Assembly: GCF_030272615.1 (NCBI RefSeq)
Contig: NC_081414.1
Coordinates: 914,137,648 to 914,201,647, forward strand
Reading direction: 5' to 3'
Length of the DNA: 64,000 nucleotides
Source of the DNA: Cryptomeria japonica
Taxonomy: Eukaryota; Streptophyta; Pinopsida; Cupressales; Cupressaceae
A model generated the notes under the pieces. The model saw only the letters and a program-made list of their open reading frames with translations, ran no database searches and was not told where the DNA came from. Both the position numbers and the translations under genes were made by a program. Positions within the stretch are counted from its first letter, which is position 1, and each line of letters starts with the position of its first letter. Of the stretch, positions 24,734-36,690 are shown one piece after another.

Positions 24734-26312
24734 TGATGGGAATGTGAATGGGATAGACTAGCCTAGTCTATGCTCCTTGATCCTCTCCTTGGATCACCAG
24801 GTGTTTCAACCATACGCTAGGGTCTCTCAGACTTCCTTTTCTTGTGGAATCCCCTGACCTTGCCCAACCCACCCACCAACAATCTGTGATTTTCCTCCCT
24901 AAGTCACATCTACTCTCAAGCATCAAAAACCCTCACATACGCTAATAAGGGTTTAGATCCTCCTTCACCTTCTTAGGTCCTAGCAAGGTTAGTACAGGTC
25001 TCTGACATGGTTATCCATCCATTCATGTGCCCCCAAGAAGTTTTAACCTTCCATTTCATTACCGATCTCACTATTTTGTTTTCTTACTACAAAAAAGGGC
25101 TACAAGGAATGTGCCCAATTAGGCCTCCATTCCAGACTTTTAGGTCTCCCTCTTGCAAACGATGCACAAACTTGTGAAACTTCCCAAAAGGACTGCTAAT
25201 CATTTAGCAAGGGCTCAAATATTTTTCTAGTTTTGGGCCTCCAAATGTTCGTACATTGCACTAGGTGAATTTTGGGGTTTTTGAGGGCTTTTTTCAAGGG
25301 TTTTAAGGCCTGCCTGGGTCACAGTGATGGTTTACTATCTTTGCCACCTTATCTAGATTGGTGGAAGCTCCTCCTTCTCACCAATGGTTTTTCACACATC
25401 CCTCTACACCTCCTCCAAAGGGTGCCTCCCTCCTTTCCCTACGTTTCTCTCATGGACCTCTGCAACTTCAACCCTTCCTAGCCGGGTACAGTCTAGTCTC
25501 GCCTAGGGGTGGGTCTTTGAAAGACTTTCCTGCATCTTCAAGGGCCTTTCTTACTTGGGGATACTGTACAAGGTTTTCACTCCTATTACCCATGGTTTCA
25601 TGGTGTCTCCACAATGGGGATAGGAGTTATCATTCCATTACACAAAACAGTCCAAAACTGGACAGTGACAAAGTGCTTCACAAAATAATTACAAACACAC
25701 ACAAAAATGCACAAGAACCTACCCTAAGTGCTCAAAATGAAAGGATAAACACAATGCAAGATTCACAATATCTTTCAATTTACAAAACCATTCATTATCA
25801 ACCTGTTAATGCTTCATTTGTGCTGACTGGCAACCAAAAACACAGTCATGGTCAAGGTCTTTTCTCTTGGTCATACTATCTGACATCCAACCACTCATTT
25901 TAGGGTTTACAATAGCTTATAGTGTCTCTACCTTGGTTGGTGTGCCCTGGTTAGGGTTCCTAATGCCAAACTAAGGTTATCACCTATTTGGAGGAAAAGT
26001 TGCATGACAACTTTGAAAAGTTGTCATGCAACTTTTTACAACTTTTGAGCAACTTCTACAATGTTGCTTTTCTTGGCTTTTGAGCCTACCTTGGGCTATC
26101 CTATGGACACAACCATGTCACAAGGACCCCAAACACATCAAAGGCACACCTACCTTCTACTGCACAAGAAAACTCAACCTAGACTTATGAACTAAGACCT
26201 AAAGAAAACCAATGAGCTCTTAGCTCTTATTACATCTACATGGCTTCTTAAAGAAGCAAATTTCCGACAAAGGTCACATGGGGAAAGACCTTAGAAAGGT
26301 GATCCTACACCA
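24734..26312 (-). repeat. 3' LTR of the chromovirus (left copy)
   Basis: Begins TGATGGGAATG and ends CTACACCA on the + strand; aligns with 31231-32822. A 19-bp inverted repeat lies at 25995-26036. A plus-strand open frame of 181 codons (25358-25903) is antisense to the element and recurs in the other LTR. Confidence 0.92.
25995..26036. repeat. Inverted repeat in the left chromovirus LTR
   Basis: Perfect 19-bp arms (AAAAGTTGCATGACAACTT and its complement) around a 4-base loop. The other LTR has the matching structure at 32492-32533. Confidence 0.9.
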
Positions 26313-26324
26313 TTCTCCCCCGCT
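26313..26324 (-). promoter_or_regulatory. Polypurine tract of the chromovirus
   Basis: On the minus strand AGCGGGGGAGAA abuts the 3' LTR. This is the usual plus-strand primer of gypsy elements. Confidence 0.85.
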
Positions 26325-26332
26325 ACAAAAAA

Positions 26333-27844
26333 TTAAGGAACTAGGGGAGAGATGAGAGCCGTGTCAATACCAAATTTCTTGAACCTGCTTTGTTCAACCC
26401 AAGTGGCTTCAGACTCAGGTTGACCTGCCCACTTCACCAAGTGATCCATGTAGATCTGGTGTCTAGTAGACTTCTTCACCCTTGATTCCAAGATCTCTTC
26501 TACTGTGGGTTGCTTCACTTGAGGTAAGGCATTCACATCCAAGTCTTGTAGTAACTTGGCTTGATTCTCAGTTTGCCCTGCTATTTCACCCTTGTATAGT
26601 ATCAGATCAGCAGCATTGAAGATTGGTGATATAGCCAAATCTGTAGGAAGATCCACCTTGTAGGCATTTGCACCATATTTGGATAGAATTCTACAAGGTC
26701 CTACCCTCTTCATTTTTAGCTTAGTAGGCTTGCTGCTCTACATTCTAGCTTTGCTTAAATGGACCATCACATAGTCACCCACTTTGAACTGAACCTCTCT
26801 CCTTCTTTCATCCACTTTTTCTTTTAGTTTTTGAGTAGACTCTAGGATGGCTTTCTTGACCTGTTCTTGGACTTCCTTGATGGTTTGAGTGAAGTCCTCT
26901 GCTTGCCCACTCTTCATCTCCATGGAACCAAGTTCTCTTAGTTCACACTCCCCTCTTGGATGTCTGCCATAGACAACCTCAAAAGGACTCCTTCCAGTGG
27001 TCCTATTTACACTGTCATTATAGGCATACTTAGCTTGTGGAATAACTAGATCCCATGTCTACCCATACTCCTTGGTTAGACACCTTAATAAGTTGCCTAA
27101 CACCCTGTTAATGACTTCAGTTTGACCATCAGTTTGTGGATGGTAAGCTGAGTTGAATGACAAATTAGTTCCTAGTCTCCTCCATAAGGTCTACCAAAAA
27201 TGGCCCATGAACTTGCTATCCCTATCTGAAACAATACTTAATGGGAGTCCATGAATCCTTACAATCTCCTTAAAGAAGAGATGTGCAATATAGCTAGCAT
27301 CATGAGTATTTCTACATGGAATGAAATGGCTCATCTTAGAAAATCTATCTACCACCACATAGATGCTATCCATACCTATCTTTAGCTTGGGGAGTCCTAC
27401 CACAAAGTCCATGCTCACACACTCCCAAGGCCTATTTGGGACCGGTAATGGTTGATAGAGGCCTGCATTACTTGATCCTCCTTTTGCCCTTTGACAGACA
27501 CCACATTGCTCCACATACTTTCTCACATCTCTTGGCAACTTAAGCCAATAGTAGTACCTCTGTACTAGATCCAAAGTTTTATTGACTCCAAAGTGTCCAC
27601 TTATACTACCATTGTGTTTCTCTTGCATGAGATTTTCTCTCATGGATCCTCTAGGTACACATAATTGATTGCCTTTGAACAAGAGACCATTTTGGAGAGT
27701 GTAATCTGCATACTCACCATGAAAATGATTCTCAAACTCCTTGCAGACCTTGTAGGCTGATGAGAAGTCCTCATCTTCTTCATAGAGATCCTTGAAACCT
27801 TCTATCCCTATGCTCTGCAATTGTAATTCTTGGATAGTAAACAA
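26333..27844 (-). pseudogene. Integrase with C-terminal chromodomain of the chromovirus
   Basis: N-terminal zinc region (HNGSISGHFGVNKTLDLVQR ... CGVCQRAK). The DDE core follows with VSMDFVVGLPKLKIGMDSIY, VVDRFSKMSHFIPC and IVSDRDSKFMGHF. Leftwards come the C-terminal part (VKKAILESTQKLKEKVDERR; VQFKVGDYVMVHLSKARM; KRVGPCRILSKYGANAYKV) and a chromodomain at about 26390-26510 (VEEILESRVKK; HLVKWAGQPESEATWVEQ). Chromodomains steer integration to particular chromatin. Fossil. Confidence 0.85.
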
Positions 27845-29646
27845 CTTTCGGCTAAAGCATCTGCCACCTTATTAAGCTGGCCCTTTTTATGCTTGATGGT
27901 AAAGGTAAAGGATTGGAGGTACTCCATCCACTTCAAATGTCTATTTCTAAGCTTCTCTTGAGTGTTGATGTAACTCAATGCCTGGTTATCTATGAACACC
28001 ACAAATTCCTTTGGGAGTAGGTAATGCCTCCACTTCTTGAGAGACTGAACTAGTGCATACAACTCTAGATCATATGCAGAATACCTCTTCTTTGCCTCAT
28101 TAAGCTTCTCACTAAAAAATGCCATAGGCCTTCCCTCTTGACTCAATACACCCCCTACTGCAATTCCACTTACATCACACTCCAATGTGAATAGTTTCTC
28201 AAAAGTAGGTACGAGTATGATGGGTTTTGTGGCTACTTCTTGCTTCAATAATTGGAATTCTTTATCAACTTGTTTAGTCCATTTGAACTTAGTTTTAAGG
28301 CCTCCTTTTATGGTGTCAAGTACTGGTGCACATATGCCACTAACATTCCTCACAAACTTTCTATAGAATTGGGCTAAACCATAGAAACTCCTAACTTCAG
28401 TCCCTGTTTTAGGGGCAGGCCAATTCAAGATTGCCTCCACTTTGCTTGGATCCATCTTCAAGGTTCCCTTAGACACCACAAACCCCAAGTAGACTAACTC
28501 TTGCTTCAAAATGTCACACTTCTCTAATTTGATTGCCAACTTCTCTTCATGCAGCCTCTCTAGGACTAACCTCAAATGTTCAAGGTGCTCCTCTTTGGTT
28601 CTGCTATAGATGAGTATGTCATCTAAGTACACTACCACAAACCTACCTGTGATGTCCTTCAACACCTCATTCATCAACCTCATGAAGGTGCTTGGGGCAT
28701 TAGTAAGTCCAAATGGCATCACAAGCCATTCATACAACCCTTCTGTGGTCTTAAAAGCAGTCTACCACTCATCACCCTCCTTAATTCTAATATGATGATA
28801 ACCACTTTTAAGGTCCAACTTGGTAAAATACATGGCACCTCCTAAACAGTCCATCAAATCCTCTATTCTAGGAATAGGAAATCTGTACCTTATGGTGATC
28901 CTATTGATTGCCTTTGAATCAGTAAGTCCAAATGGCATCACAAGCCATTCATACAACCCTTCTGTGGTCTTAAAAGCAGTCTACCACTCATCACCCTCCT
29001 TAATTCTAATATGATGATAACCACTTTTAAGGTCCAACTTGGTAAAATACATGGCACCTCCTAAACAGTCCATCAAATCCTCTATTCTAGGAATAGGAAA
29101 TCTGTACCTTATGGTGATCCTATTGATTGCCTTTGAATCAGTACAAAGTCTCCACTTGCCTCCCTTCTTTGTTGCTAGTACTACCAGGACTACACATGGG
29201 CTGATGCTCTTCTTGATCAGTCCTTGATCCAACAACTCTTGCACTTGCCTTGCCACCTCCTTATTTTGGTCAGGTGTGAGCTTATATGCTGCTTTATTGG
29301 GCAGGGATGCACTAGGTACAAAGTCTATTTGATGGCTAATAGACCTTCTTGGTGGAAGTGTTGTAGGTGCTCCATCACTCACTATATCTTTATACTCTTG
29401 CAACATTTGTTTTACCTCCTTAGGTACCTCTGTCTGCAAATTATCTTCCTCCTCCTTTGGCTTCACAAAGATGGCACATCCCACTATCTCTTCTTCATGT
29501 AGCAAGTGTAAGAACTCTTTACCAGTATTAAGTAAAACACTAGGTGTTCTTGAGGTTCCCTCATCATTCTCTATCAGAGACTGAATCTTATAGGTTTTGT
29601 TGTCCTTCTTGAAGGAAATGGAGTTCTCCTCTCCATCATAGATCAT
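27808..29646 (-). pseudogene. Reverse transcriptase and RNase H of the chromovirus
   Basis: RT blocks include [80 protein letters not shown], active site VVYLDDILIYS, and YLGFVVSKGTLKMDPSKVEA. RNase H follows: FTLECDVSGIAVGGVLSQEG, KRYSAYDLELYALVQSLKKW, FVVFIDNQALSYINTQ. It copies element RNA into DNA. A tandem duplication lies in the RT part. Fossil, otherwise well preserved. Confidence 0.9.
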
Positions 29647-29649
29647 CTT

Positions 29650-29920
29650 CCTATCAAATTGCTAGGGTCTACCTAGCAGCAGATGACAAGCATCCATAGG
29701 TAACACATCACAAAGGATCTTGTCCTTGTATCCTCCAGTAGAAAACTCCACCCAAGTCTGTTCATTGACAAGAACACTATGCTCTTGATTCAACCATGTC
29801 ACCTTGTAAGGGCTAGTGTGGGGTATCTTTGTGAGTTTCAACTTCTTAGCTGCCTCATCTGATATGATGTTATCAGTTGACCCTGAATCAACTATCACCT
29901 TGCAAACTTTACCAAATATT
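29650..29920 (-). pseudogene. Aspartic protease of the chromovirus
   Basis: MIVDSGSTDNIISDEAAKKL is the active-site block, followed by VNEQTWVEFSTGGYKDKILC and VLPMDACHLLLGRPW-like closing sequence. Lies between gag and RT as usual. Confidence 0.85.
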
Positions 29921-29922
29921 TT

Positions 29923-31188
29923 TCATCTCACCCTAAACAATGCTCTCCTATGCTTAGGTTCATCCTTAACCGGTTGTCTTATCAATACTCTATTGAATAT
30001 CAGATTCTCCCCAATCTCTGATTCAATACGGTCCACCTCAGGTGTTTTTCTGCTTGATGTGTCTTCATGAGCATAGGCAACCCTCTTTCCACTGTTTGAT
30101 GAGGTAGGCTTCTCAGGGCATCTATAGGCCAGGTGTCCCAATTGATCACAGTTGTAGCATTTCATGATTGCAAAGTAAGAGTTAACCCTACTAGTACCTC
30201 TACCCCTACTTGGACCCCCTTGTGTACCTCTTCCTCTAGAATGACCTCCTTTGAGATTGGTTTCATTGCTATGTTCAGTCAACTTGGACTGTCCTTGATT
30301 CCTTTGCTCATTTTCCTTGCTTTGGTAACTACCTCGGTGATTCATTTGGTCTCTACCTCTGCCTCTACCCCTATTGTTAGAGTCTCCCTTCCTTTTATTC
30401 CTCTCTTCCACCTTGACAACAAGTTGATGACATTTTTGGACAGTAGTAGGAGTCCATAGGCTTATCTCCTCTTGGATGTTCCACATTAGGCTAGTTAGAT
30501 ACCTAGCCACCTTGATAGATTCCTCCTCTTGGAGTTTTGATCTAAGACAAAGATTTTGAAACTCCTCTCTATAGGAGGTCACATCAAGGTCATTCTGCTT
30601 CAATCCATGTCTCTTCTTAAGAAGTTGGGCTTCATAATCCTCTGGTAAGTAGTTCTCCTTGATCTTACTCACCATGGCCTTCCAGTTGGCTATAGGTAGC
30701 TTTCCCATGCTAACTCTCTCTTCTTGCAAGTACTTCCACCATGTCAAGGCTGCTCCCCTTAGTCTTGATTTGGAAACCTTAACCTTTTGAGCTTATGTCA
30801 TACCTTCACACTCAAAGTGGTTCTCCATACCCTCAATCCATTCCATGACAGTGTCAATGTCCATCCTTCCACTAAAATGTGGCAATCCTTCAAAAGCTTT
30901 TGTATTCAAAGCCTTGATGGCCTTTACAAAAGGTTCTTCATTGATTAAAGGGTCTAGTTCAGGTATGATGTCATCAAGATCAATTGCCTTCTTGCCTCTG
31001 TCACTAGTTTTCGCATCCCAGAGTTCTTGTGCTCTCTGATCAACCACTTCTTGCAACTTGTTCCTTAGTTCACTCATAGCATCTTCAAGGAGTCTATTTT
31101 TCTCCTTTTTCTCTTCTACCTCCCTAGCCAGCTCTACATTAGTGACCATTATGTTCTCCCCTACTGATTCACCAGAATATAGAGACAT
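29923..31188 (-). pseudogene. Gag of the chromovirus
   Basis: N-terminal coiled-coil piece (EEKKEKNRLLEDAMSELRNK). The capsid region follows (FVKAIKALNTKAFEGLPHFS ... TWWKYLQEERVSMGKLPI; WKAMVSKIKENYLPEDYEAQ). An RG-rich basic segment and one CCHC knuckle, CYNCDQLGHLAYRC, end it. These package RNA in the particle. Fossil. Confidence 0.85.
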
Positions 31189-31215
31189 GCATGGTCCACC
31201 AAATCTTTAACTTAC

Positions 31216-31227
31216 GCTCTGATACCA
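31216..31227 (-). promoter_or_regulatory. tRNA-iMet primer-binding site of the chromovirus
   Basis: TGGTATCAGAGC on the minus strand, three bases from the 5' LTR end. It is the common initiator-methionine primer site of plant LTR elements. Confidence 0.9.
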
Positions 31228-31230
31228 ATC

Positions 31231-32822
31231 TAATGGGAATGGGAATGGGATAGACTAGCCTAGTCTATGCTCCTTGATCCTCTCCTTGGATCACCAAGAG
31301 TTTCAACCACACCCTAGGGTCTCTAGGACTTCCCTTTCTTATGGAATCCCTTGACCTTGCCCAATCCACCTACCAAAAATCTATGATTTTCCTCCCTAGG
31401 TCACATCTACTCTCAAGCATCAAAAACTCTCACATAGGCTAATAAGGGTTTAGCTCCTCCTTCACCTTCTTAGGTCCTAGCAAGGTTAGGATAGGTCTCT
31501 GACATGGTTATCCATCCATTCATGTTCCCCTAAGAGGTTTTAACCTTCTATTTCATTATTGATCTCACTATTTTGTTTTCTTCCTATAAAATAGGGCTAC
31601 AAGGAATGTGCCCAAGTAGGCTTCCATTCCGGACTTTTAGGGCTCCCTCTTGCAAATGATGCACAAACTTGTGAAACCTCCCAAAAGGACTGCTAATCAT
31701 TTGGCAAGGGCTCAAATATTTTTTTGGTTTTGGGCCTCCAAATGTCCATACACTACCCTAGGTGAATTTTGGGGTTTTTGAGGGTTTCTTTCAAGGGTTT
31801 TAAGGCCTGCCTGGGTCACAGTGATGGTTTACTGTCTTTGCCACCTTATCTGGATTGGTGGAAGCTCATCCTTCTCACCAATGGTTCTTCACACATCCCT
31901 CTACACCTCATCCAAAGGGTGCCTCCCTCCTTTCCCTACCTTGCTCTCATGGACCTTTGCAACTTCAACCCTTCCTATTCGGGCACAATCTAGTCTCGCC
32001 TAGGGGTGGGTCTTTGAAAGACTTTCTTGCATCTTCAAGGTCCTTACTTGCATTGGGATACTGTACAAGGTTTTCACTCCTATTCCCCATGGTTTCATGG
32101 TGTCTCCACAATGAGGATAGGAGTTATCATTCCATTTCACAAAACAATCCAAAACTAGACAGTGACAGAGTACTTCAAAAAATAATTACAAACACACACA
32201 AACCTACACAAGAACCTACCCTAAGTGCTCAAAATGAAAGGATAAAAAAAATGCAAGATTCAAAACACTGTTTAGTTTACAAAACCATTCATTATCAACT
32301 TGTTAATGCTTCATTTGTGCCGACTGGCAACGAAAAACACAGTCACAGTCAAGGTCTTTTCTCTTGGGCGTACTATTTGACATCTAACCCCTCATTTTAG
32401 GGTTTGCAACAACTTATAGTGTCTCTTCCTCGGTTGGTGTGCCATGGTTAGGGTTCCTAACGCCAAACTAAGGTTATCACCTATTTGGAGGAAAAGTTGC
32501 ATGACAACTTTGCAAAGTTGTCATGCAACTTTTTACAACTTTTGAGCAACTTCTACAATGTTGCTTTTCTTGGCTTTTGAGCCTACCTTGGGCTATCCTA
32601 TGGACACAACCATGTCAAAAGGACCCCAAACACATCAAAGGCACACCTACCTTCTACTCCACAAGAAAACTCAACCTAGACTTATGAACCTAGGACCTAA
32701 ACTAGGACCTAAACAAAACCAATGAGCTCTTAGCTCTTATTACATTTACATGGCTTCTTAAAGAAGCAAAATTCCAACAAAGGTCACATGGGGAAAGACC
32801 TTAGAAAGGTTCTCCTACACCA
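31231..32822 (-). repeat. 5' LTR of the chromovirus (right copy)
   Basis: Begins TAATGGGAATG and ends CTACACCA on the + strand, followed by the CATGT target duplication. Holds the palindrome 32492-32533 and the antisense 181-codon frame 31855-32400. Confidence 0.92.
32492..32533. repeat. Perfect 42-bp palindrome in the right chromovirus LTR
   Basis: AAAAGTTGCATGACAACTTT, then GC, then its exact complement. The left LTR has the same arms around a TGAA loop. Could form a cruciform or an RNA hairpin. Confidence 0.92.
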
Positions 32823-35050
32823 CATGTTCAGAAAGAGGGGAGTGTGTAAAGGTAGGCCTCACCAATTTTAGTTCCCTGAAGATTTAATTAGGAATGAATT
32901 CAGCTTAGATGAGCAGGAACTGAGGAAGGAGAAGTGGGTTGCATATAAAAGGGCACTTGATTTTATTCATCAATTTGATAGTAGCTATGACCCTCTTTCT
33001 AGCTTCAACCCCTTTGAGGAGAAAGTAAAATTCTTGATTCTCTATTTTGAAGACGTCATGCAGACCTTAAAAGAAAAAAGAGAGGCTATAATGCAAAATG
33101 ATCCTGACAGGGTTAAATTGGTCCTACCTAAGCCTGCCTTTGCTAAGGCTATCCCACCTAGTGACTATGTAATGCATAAGAAATCAAAGTACACTATGAT
33201 GATGCTAGTTACAGGCGAGCCTTCCACTTCAAGAGGGAAAAGAGAAATTGAAGATATCATTGACATCCAAGATTCCCCTAAAAGGCAAAGAGTGGGGAAG
33301 GAATTTGAAAATGATGAACCTCAGTATTCTCCATCCCAGTCCCCTATCCACAAAGGATGTGAGCAAGTGGTAGCTAAATAGTTGTTACAGTTAGGGAGTC
33401 TTAGTGAGATTGCATACACCTATGATGAGACCCAAGAGGGGATGCCAGAAGAGCCACCTAGTGCTAAAATGAATTTGACTGATGGTGAGCTAAAGGGCCA
33501 AGAATGGGACCTTACTGTTAAACAACCTAGTGAAGAATTTCTGGCTGACAGTAATTTTGTTACAACAGGGGCGTTCATGCAATTTGTGTGGAAGCAAAAC
33601 ATGGAAAAATTCAAGGTCAGATGTGAGCAGAGGAAGAGTGAACAACCTCTCAGAGATGCAACTCAGGTGGAATAAGAAATAAAGCAAGAAATGATGGAAG
33701 AGTTTAAGACTATTACCCCTGAGAAAGGAAGAGAGATGGTGTCTAAAGCTAGTGTGTTAATCCTCCTTGAATGGGATATAGCTGACACTCTAGTTCTTGA
33801 AGCAGTGAGGAAGGAAACATAGCCAATGGAAGGAGTGACCTTCAGCAAGGATAATGCTGCTCTAGTCATGTGGTCACTGAAGAAGAATGAGAACAAAAGG
33901 AGGAAAGGTGTATCAGATTCTAGTCTCCTAGGAGGCATGATTGTTAAGAGAGTCCAAGATATAGGGGTAGTGGAAGATGCAAGAACAGTTTTGGAAACTG
34001 CAAAGTTCAGTGTGGCAGTAGCAGAAAAGGAAGCAAAAGAAAAGGCAAATCTCCAATTGAAATTGGAGACCATCTTAAAGGCTTACAATGAGGCCAAAGA
34101 GGGAATAGCCAATAGGGACAATATTATTACTAGAGTTTAGAGTCAGTTGGCAGGTCAGCACCATTCAGGTGAATCCTCTACACTCATGATAGCCTCCTCT
34201 CCAACAAGACCCCCTCCTACTAGTCCCATTATAAAATATCCCCCTTCTCCTATGCCTTCTGGTTTCCAGTCAGCTGAAACTATCCAACATGAGTTGGAAA
34301 AGTTGAAACAAGGTCAAGCCTTGTTTGCAAACAAGTATGAAGAAAAGGTGAAAGCCACAATCTTGAAGTTTTTTGATTCAGTCAAGGCCTCCATTGTATA
34401 CATTAATATGAAGAGGATTCTGGATGTTTTGATCAAATTCAGAGAGGATGAAGCCACTTTGGAACCAATCCTTAATAAGTGGATGCGTAGAGGCAAGGAG
34501 TTAGAGCTCATGTGTTCATCCCATGCAGATGCAAAGGAGAATGACAATCTAAGGTTCACCAGTGAGTTCATAAAAGAGATGAATATACTCTCAGAGGAAA
34601 GGGCAGGTGTAAAAAGAAAATCCCAATTATATAGAAAAGAATATTTAGGTCACAAATTTGAATTGTTTCCAGGGGGATTTGTTGGTCCAATTTAGTTGAA
34701 AGAGGAGAAGACCTGGCTAGAAGAGATGGACCACAAATTGTCCTTAAGGGTTAATGAAATTATTAACACTGATGACACATCCCTATTTGTCCAAACAGTT
34801 GAAGAAATTGAAAAAGTGAAATCACATTATGGTTTCATAGAAACAAAAATTGGGCAGTTAAGGGTCACTTGGAAGAGGCTAGAAGGAATGAAACAGAAGG
34901 CAGTTAACTTTGCTTAGCCAAGTCATGACGTGTTGCAGGAGTGGAAGGGCAAATATGTCAGAGAAAAGGAAGATGCTCTAGAGCAGGTAGAAGAGGTTGC
35001 AACAAAACCATAAATAGAAGAGGCCGTTGATATTGAGAAGGACTTGTAAC
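32823..35050 (+). pseudogene. Extra 3' open tract of the outer Tat element, right part
   Basis: Continues the tract left at 24733. Protein-like stretches: RKEKWVAYKRALDFIHQFDS; PFEEKVKFLILYFEDVMQTL; a Ser/Pro-rich linker with a basic PKRQR patch; coiled-coil-like segments (VAVAEKEAKEKANLQLKLET; HELEKLKQGQALFANKYEEK); and KTWLEEMDHKLSLRVNEIIN. The C-terminal half is highly charged and helical. No recognised enzyme motif, signal peptide or membrane helix. The inner Tat counterpart also ends in a coiled-coil-like region. Fossil. Confidence 0.55.
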
Positions 35051-36690
35051 TGTTTATTGGAGAGTATCGTGGTTTGTAACAACTTTTCTTAGGAATGTCT
35101 GAATCTTGTAACCATCCATAATATTATATATGGATACTAGGACTAGTAAAAAATATATTCAAGTGTTCTAGAATTGAGTCTCCATCATTCATTTTGAGAG
35201 AATATAACTTTATTTTCAGAAAGAACTTGTTAATGATATTTTTTATAGGTAAATGTCTCCTATTCTATTTCATAATTTATGTGCAATAATCTCATTTGAA
35301 AATTAAATATAAGATAAATAGATAGACACAAACCAATAGTGTCATGAGTCTTTTTATCTAATTTATTTCAATCTTCATCTTTCATAGTGTTTGGTTTCAT
35401 CTCTTTATTAAGAACAATCCATTAATCTCTTTGTTCCAATAGATCCCCCTTCTTTAGCTTCCAAAGATCATATCAGAAGAATTCAACATTTTAATGTCTA
35501 ATTGTGATGAGTTAGCCATGATCTCTTATTGCATTAAATTTTAAATTGCATGGAAAAACAACACACTCCCACTACAACAAAAACCCCAATAAGACACTCC
35601 AAGAAAGGAAACCCCTTCTCAAATCAAGCCATCTTGTCTCTAATAACAAATGTTTAAAAACATGATAAAAAATATAGCGAAATTATGCTAATAATCTTAT
35701 GAATCCAAATAATAACTAAAAATAAATCAAAGATGGAAATAGATAACAAAATAAATACAAACTATAACTCAAGAATTACATGGAGAAACCCTTCTCAGAG
35801 AAAACTCCACATCTAAAAAGATCTTAGACTTGTATTAATCCTTCAAATGAGTTAAATCAATACAAATTCTCTCTTTGAATTTTTGTAGCCTTCAACTCAA
35901 GCACTAAATAAATAGGCATGAGAGAAACCATAAATCACAAAAAAACATAAATCTTCCTCTTTGAACTTATGCTTTTATCCATCTTTTGAAAGATCTTCCT
36001 TATCATAGAAAGCTTTCATTTATCTTTCCCTTTTTCCTACTTTTACTATTTTGACAATTAAAAAACATCTTACAAGGTGTCACAATTGCATTTAGCAACT
36101 TTCATGACAACAAAAAGATAATTACAGTTTTTCAATTAATTATTTAATTTAAATATAGAAAAAACAAGGTTGAGACATTTTATCAACAAATAGGAGGGAA
36201 CATGGCTTTCATTTATATGCATAAATATTCTTAAAGAGTTGAGTTGGGTATGGGATCTTTAAGTTCTTTGCAACAAGAGATACTTGTGAATAAGAGTCAT
36301 TTGTTAAAGATTCATGAAAAACCTTAATATTCTCCTTGAGATTTTGGATGTTTTCAAAGGTGATATCAAGAGTAGGATCATGATCTATGGGAGGGTGGGA
36401 CTCGAGTGATGTAGAAGGATTAAAACCTAGGTAAAGTGGAGAGTAGTTAGGGGGAAAACCATAGTATACTACTTGGTCATAAAGCTAGGTTCATTTCAAA
36501 GAGGACTAGTAGTGCACTTGGATTAAGACATGTTAAGGCTTCTCAGGTTCTTCTTAAATATTCCTCTAGAATAAATATATTGCGTTGTGAAATTCATAAT
36601 CCACAATTCAACTACATCCCAAAGGGAAAAAAGGAGGAATTTGCAAGTTTTATTATTTTAAAAAATTCTAGTTTTTGTAAGTGCACAATA
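35051..36690. other. AT-rich intergenic stretch
   Basis: No coding region, RNA gene or LTR pair seen. The 3' LTR of the outer Tat element would be expected near the start but is not recognisable; sequence resembling 1-542 is absent by eye. Confidence 0.5.

Larger units (their letters stand above)
24734..32822 (-). mobile_element. Chromovirus (Ty3/gypsy) on the minus strand, nested in the outer Tat element
   Basis: Flanked by a perfect 5-bp target duplication CATGT (24729-24733 and 32823-32827). LTRs are 24734-26312 (3') and 31231-32822 (5'). The primer site is at 31216-31227 and the polypurine tract at 26313-26324. Reading leftwards it encodes gag with zinc knuckle, protease, RT, RNase H, integrase and a C-terminal chromodomain, so it is a chromovirus. 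I do not assign the lineage. The LTRs differ at about 8% in a 230-bp stretch. A recent tandem duplication of a little over 200 bp lies in the RT region. Complete in parts, but broken, with fewer than ten breaks seen. Confidence 0.93.
1..35050 (+). mobile_element. Outer Tat-like Ty3/gypsy LTR retrotransposon, split by two insertions
   Basis: A large plus-strand gypsy element. Parts in order: LTR tail, primer-binding site, coiled-coil leader tract, gag, protease, an RNase H, reverse transcriptase, a second RNase H, integrase, a repeat-rich spacer and a long extra 3' open tract. Two RNase H domains and a primer site of TGGCGA-type point to the Tat lineage. The inner Tat element (5275-18959) and the chromovirus (24734-32822) interrupt it; without them it is about 13 kb. 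Its left end lies outside the window, and I cannot find a 3' LTR near 35050. It is broken, with well over a dozen breaks, and is the oldest layer here because both insertions already differ by 7-8% between their own LTRs. Confidence 0.85.

Noticed and set aside
28610-29502. Plus-strand frames opposite the chromovirus RT
   Set aside because: They are antisense shadows of well-supported RT/protease coding on the minus strand, and two of them are the same sequence because of the local tandem duplication.
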